Notes under the pieces: generated by a model
Databases searched by the model: none
What the model saw: only the letters and a program-made list of their open reading frames with translations
What the model was told of the DNA's origin: nothing
In this document: in pieces, positions 36,863-39,621 of the stretch
Position numbering within the stretch: position 1 is the first letter of the stretch
How the letters are laid out: every line of letters begins with the position of its first letter
Position numbers and translations under genes: made by a program
NCBI GenBank assembly: GCA_005878915.1
Contig: VBML01000030.1
Location: 1 to 39,621, forward strand
Direction of reading: 5' to 3'
DNA length: 39,621 bases
Origin: Methanobacteriota archaeon
Lineage (GTDB): Archaea > Thermoplasmatota > Thermoplasmata > RBG-16-68-12

Positions 36863-36880
36863 AGTCACTTTTTTGTGACT
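36863..36880 (-). terminator. Hairpin AGTCAC-TTTTTT-GTGACT in the intergenic region downstream of the PIG-L-like gene at 36963-38531
   Basis: 6-bp perfect inverted repeat with homopolymer loop; role as terminator is inferred. Confidence 0.35.
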
Positions 36881-36962
36881 CAGTCATCAAAAGATTACTA
36901 TCTGCTTTAAGAGGGGTCCCTCCCCGAATCAGGAGACCCACCCCGCGACACTCACGATCGGC

Positions 36963-38531
36963 TCATACCACCCTAAAGTAGTTTCTGTGGAAACAGTTCT
37001 CCCAGAACGTCGGGTTGGAGGCATAGGTGTCCGTGCCCGTAAGGTCCTTCAGGCGATTGTTGTACGCCATGAAGAGATCCCTCTTGAGCTGATAGTCCGA
37101 GGGGCTGAGGTTTTCGGGATACCGCGAATCGGCGAAGCAGATCGCGTAGTCGATAAACCAGGCGCGGCTCCAAGGCGCCCCCGGGGCAATGGTGATCGCG
37201 TAGACCAAATCGGCGACCGCGAGATGGTCCGAGTGGTCGGCGCAGCCGGTGCAGTCCCGCCCTTCAAAGCTCTGGCGGTTCCGGTCGAAATCGGGGGCGT
37301 TCACCTTGGTCGTGGAGTCGTATGGAGCGAACGTGGAAAAGGCCGCCGCCACGGTGAGGTAGAGGTCTTCCCAGCTGTTGTACGTCGTCGACTGGTCGAC
37401 CGCCGTGATGCTCAGGATCAGGCCGTCCCGCAGCTTCGCGAGGCTCTGGAACCCGGTGCCGGGGAACCCGCTCCCGTCCGTGTTTCCATCGGGAAGGCGC
37501 ATGAATAGGGTGACCGTCGTCCCGTAGTTCCACTGCGAAATGGTGTGGCACACCGAAGAGGGACTGTTGTAGCAGACCGTCGTCGCTGACGTGCTTTCGG
37601 ACGCGGCGCCGACTACGAACTTCACGCTCGCCTTGAGGGCTTCCTCCCGCGCTTGCCAAAACGACATCGAGTTCCCCGCGTCGCCCGCCGTGAGTACCAC
37701 GAAGAGCAAATGATTCCCGGCTTGGTATTCCTCTACCGATGTGGGGGTCTCAAAGAGTTGCCAGTCGTCCTCGTGGGCGTGAATGAAGACAGACCAGGAG
37801 CCAGAAGGAGGCGGGGGAGGAGGTGGAGGGGGTGGGGGCGGCGGGGGAGGACCGGAGGGGAGATCGAGGCTCGTCACCTTGCACGTACACTTGTCCGGTC
37901 CAACGTGGATCTGCGCCTTGACCGTGTTCCCGAGGAGGTCCAGGGGCAGGGTGAACGTCGCACCGACATTCGAGACGACGGCGGGAACCCCAATGCCCTT
38001 GATGGCGAATTCGTCCGCTCCCCGTCCATTGATGTCGAAGTTAGTCTTGACACGGTACGTGAGGTAGTCACCGGCGGGGGGGTTCCAAGACGTCAGGTCA
38101 CCATAAGCGTTCTGACCCTTGTTCGCATAGGACGTGAAGTCATTGGGAAATTGAATCGTGAAGGAGACAAGGGGGTCGCCGGTGAGGGCAAGGACCCCTC
38201 CCAACGGAAGACCGGTGAAGGCGACCTCGACTCCAAGAACGTTGCAGTCCTGATCCCGCTCCACGAGCAGCTGGACCGAACCCGTCCACGTGACCGTGTT
38301 CGTCGGCGTGAGCCCGCCGTCAGCCCACGTGAACGAGTTGTTTACATCGGCGTCCACCGTCCAGCCCGGTTCGCACGACGCGGCGGCGGCGCGACCGCCG
38401 AGCAGGCCGGAGCTCACCATCAGGAAGACCAGGCTCACCGCGAGAATGGAACCCACAGGCACCCTTCCCGCCCGTCGCGCGGACGTGACGGACGTCATCA
38501 ACACCGAAGATGTGGACCGAGCGTTAGGCAT
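36963..38531 (-). CDS. Secreted PIG-L/LmbE-like deacetylase, paralog, with poly-proline linker
   Basis: Signal-like VGSILAVSLVFLMVSSGLLGGRAAA; IHAHEDDWQLFETP, VLTAGDAGNSMSFWQAREEA, CADHSDHLAVADL; PPPPPPPPPPPPPP linker. Confidence 0.78.
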   Translation of the reverse strand: MPNARSTSSVLMTSVTSARRAGRVPVGSILAVSLVFLMVSSGLLGGRAAAASCEPGWTVDADVNNSFTWADGGLTPTNTVTWTGSVQLLVERDQDCNVLGVEVAFTGLPLGGVLALTGDPLVSFTIQFPNDFTSYANKGQNAYGDLTSWNPPAGDYLTYRVKTNFDINGRGADEFAIKGIGVPAVVSNVGATFTLPLDLLGNTVKAQIHVGPDKCTCKVTSLDLPSGPPPPPPPPPPPPPPPSGSWSVFIHAHEDDWQLFETPTSVEEYQAGNHLLFVVLTAGDAGNSMSFWQAREEALKASVKFVVGAASESTSATTVCYNSPSSVCHTISQWNYGTTVTLFMRLPDGNTDGSGFPGTGFQSLAKLRDGLILSITAVDQSTTYNSWEDLYLTVAAAFSTFAPYDSTTKVNAPDFDRNRQSFEGRDCTGCADHSDHLAVADLVYAITIAPGAPWSRAWFIDYAICFADSRYPENLSPSDYQLKRDLFMAYNNRLKDLTGTDTYASNPTFWENCFHRNYFRVV

Positions 38532-38647
38532 GATTCAAACGAATCGGGCGGGGACTAAGTCGAGTATGTACACACGTTGAGCAGAACGGGCACAGGTAGC
38601 GTGGAGGGTTTAATTGGGCCTCCCGCCACGAGCGTCCAGGATCCGGA

Positions 38648-39621
38648 ATGCGTGAGCGTGAAGACGGCGCACCGGGATTCGTGTTCGAGTACTCCAAGGA
38701 GTTCCACGACCTCGTTATCGAGATGCACCGGGGTCGGGAGCGCCTCCCCCGCTACTCGAACTGGATCCACGACAACCTAGGGGCCGAAGGAAGCCGGCTC
38801 GACCACTTCTCGAGATATCTCTACCCGGAGATTCGACGTCATTGCGGCGACCTGGCCGACCGGCGCGTCCTCGATTTCGGATGCGGCACGGGGGCCTCGA
38901 CGGCGGTCCTCGCGAGCCATTCCCGCGAGGTCGTCGCCTTCGACATCAACCCGCAGGTCGTTGGGATCTGCCGAAAGCGCCTCGAGGAGCATGGTCTTGG
39001 GGATCGGACGCGGGTCATCTCCGCCCCGGATCTCCGATCCATCCTCGGCGACATCGGCACGTTCGACTTCATTCTCCTGGAGGCGGTCCTCGAGCACGTC
39101 CCAATCTCCTTGAGCGGACTCCGGGGGGACCTGCTCCGCTCCCTCTTCAGCGTCCTCAAACCCGGGGGGCATCTGTTCATCAGCGGGACGCCGAATCGCA
39201 TCTGGCCATACGACTTCCACACAACGCAATTGTGGTGGATCCCGTGGACCCCGCCGGGGTCGAGATGGGCGTACGCGAGGGCTCTCAGGAAGGGGCGGGT
39301 CGCGAACAATCCCCGAGGCCCTCTATTCCTCGAGGAGGAGGGTGCTTGGGGGATGACGTACTTCGAGATCTTGAGGTCTCTCCCTCGGGGCGCGTTTCAG
39401 GTCGTGAACTCTCTGCCGGGCCACAATCGCCACGTCTCGTACTCATACCGCCCGCACTACCGGGAGATCTTCGACCTTCTCGTCTACTCGTTCCTCACGT
39501 CGTGGACGAAGCTCCCTCCGACAGTACTGTGCCCCGCAATCGAGAACCTGGCCATTCGGAAGCTCGACGGCTCACGACGCAGCAATCCCCCAGAGTCAGC
39601 GTCAGGCAACGTTCGTGGGGA
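38648..39621 (+). CDS. SAM-dependent methyltransferase, truncated by window end (absent from ORF track)
   Basis: Hand translation MREREDGAPGFVFEYSKEFHDLVIEMHRGRERLPRYSNWIHDNLGAEGSRLDHFSRYLYPEIRRHCGDLADRRVLDFGCGTGASTAVLASHSREVVAFDINPQ...LEAVLEHVPISL...LFSVLKPGGHLFISGTPNRIWPYDFHTTQLWW; open to base 39621. Confidence 0.85.
   Translation, partial: MREREDGAPGFVFEYSKEFHDLVIEMHRGRERLPRYSNWIHDNLGAEGSRLDHFSRYLYPEIRRHCGDLADRRVLDFGCGTGASTAVLASHSREVVAFDINPQVVGICRKRLEEHGLGDRTRVISAPDLRSILGDIGTFDFILLEAVLEHVPISLSGLRGDLLRSLFSVLKPGGHLFISGTPNRIWPYDFHTTQLWWIPWTPPGSRWAYARALRKGRVANNPRGPLFLEEEGAWGMTYFEILRSLPRGAFQVVNSLPGHNRHVSYSYRPHYREIFDLLVYSFLTSWTKLPPTVLCPAIENLAIRKLDGSRRSNPPESASGNVRG

Noticed and set aside
1-39621. 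CRISPR array, transposon or prophage
   Set aside because: No regularly spaced direct repeats, cas-like, transposase, integrase or phage structural ORFs were seen.

Overview
High-GC, gene-dense archaeal-type window; codon usage, TATA-box promoters and gene families look euryarchaeal/Thermoplasmata-like, but this is inference. No CRISPR array, transposase, integrase, rRNA or complete tRNA was found. The main content is a large surface-glycan/exopolysaccharide or glycosylation locus: about nine GT4 glycosyltransferases, one GT2, one GT-C-like membrane protein, a B12-type radical SAM protein, several SAM methyltransferases, an ATP-grasp/HAD pair, a beta-propeller sugar-transferase-like protein, a flippase and two secreted PIG-L-like deacetylases. 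Between the glycan blocks are housekeeping or regulatory genes: an archaeosortase-like protein with a C-terminal RING-like zinc finger, an isochorismatase, PRPP synthetase, AbrB-PhoU, PAC2, an Lrp-TRASH regulator divergent from a YHS-CopA pump, DUF1616, a KaiC-like ATPase cluster and two RHH-domain paralogs. Strongest leads: (1) the archaeosortase/RING-like fusion; (2) the paired secreted PIG-L proteins with a shared uncharacterised N-terminal domain; (3) a double-RecA KaiC-like gene split by a frameshift or deletion, beside RHH regulators; (4) all seven convergent gene junctions overlapping or separated by fewer than 30 nt; (5) two coding regions absent from the ORF track, a 57-aa zinc-ribbon protein and a methyltransferase running off the window end. 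All calls come from reading sequence and motifs; no database searches were run.
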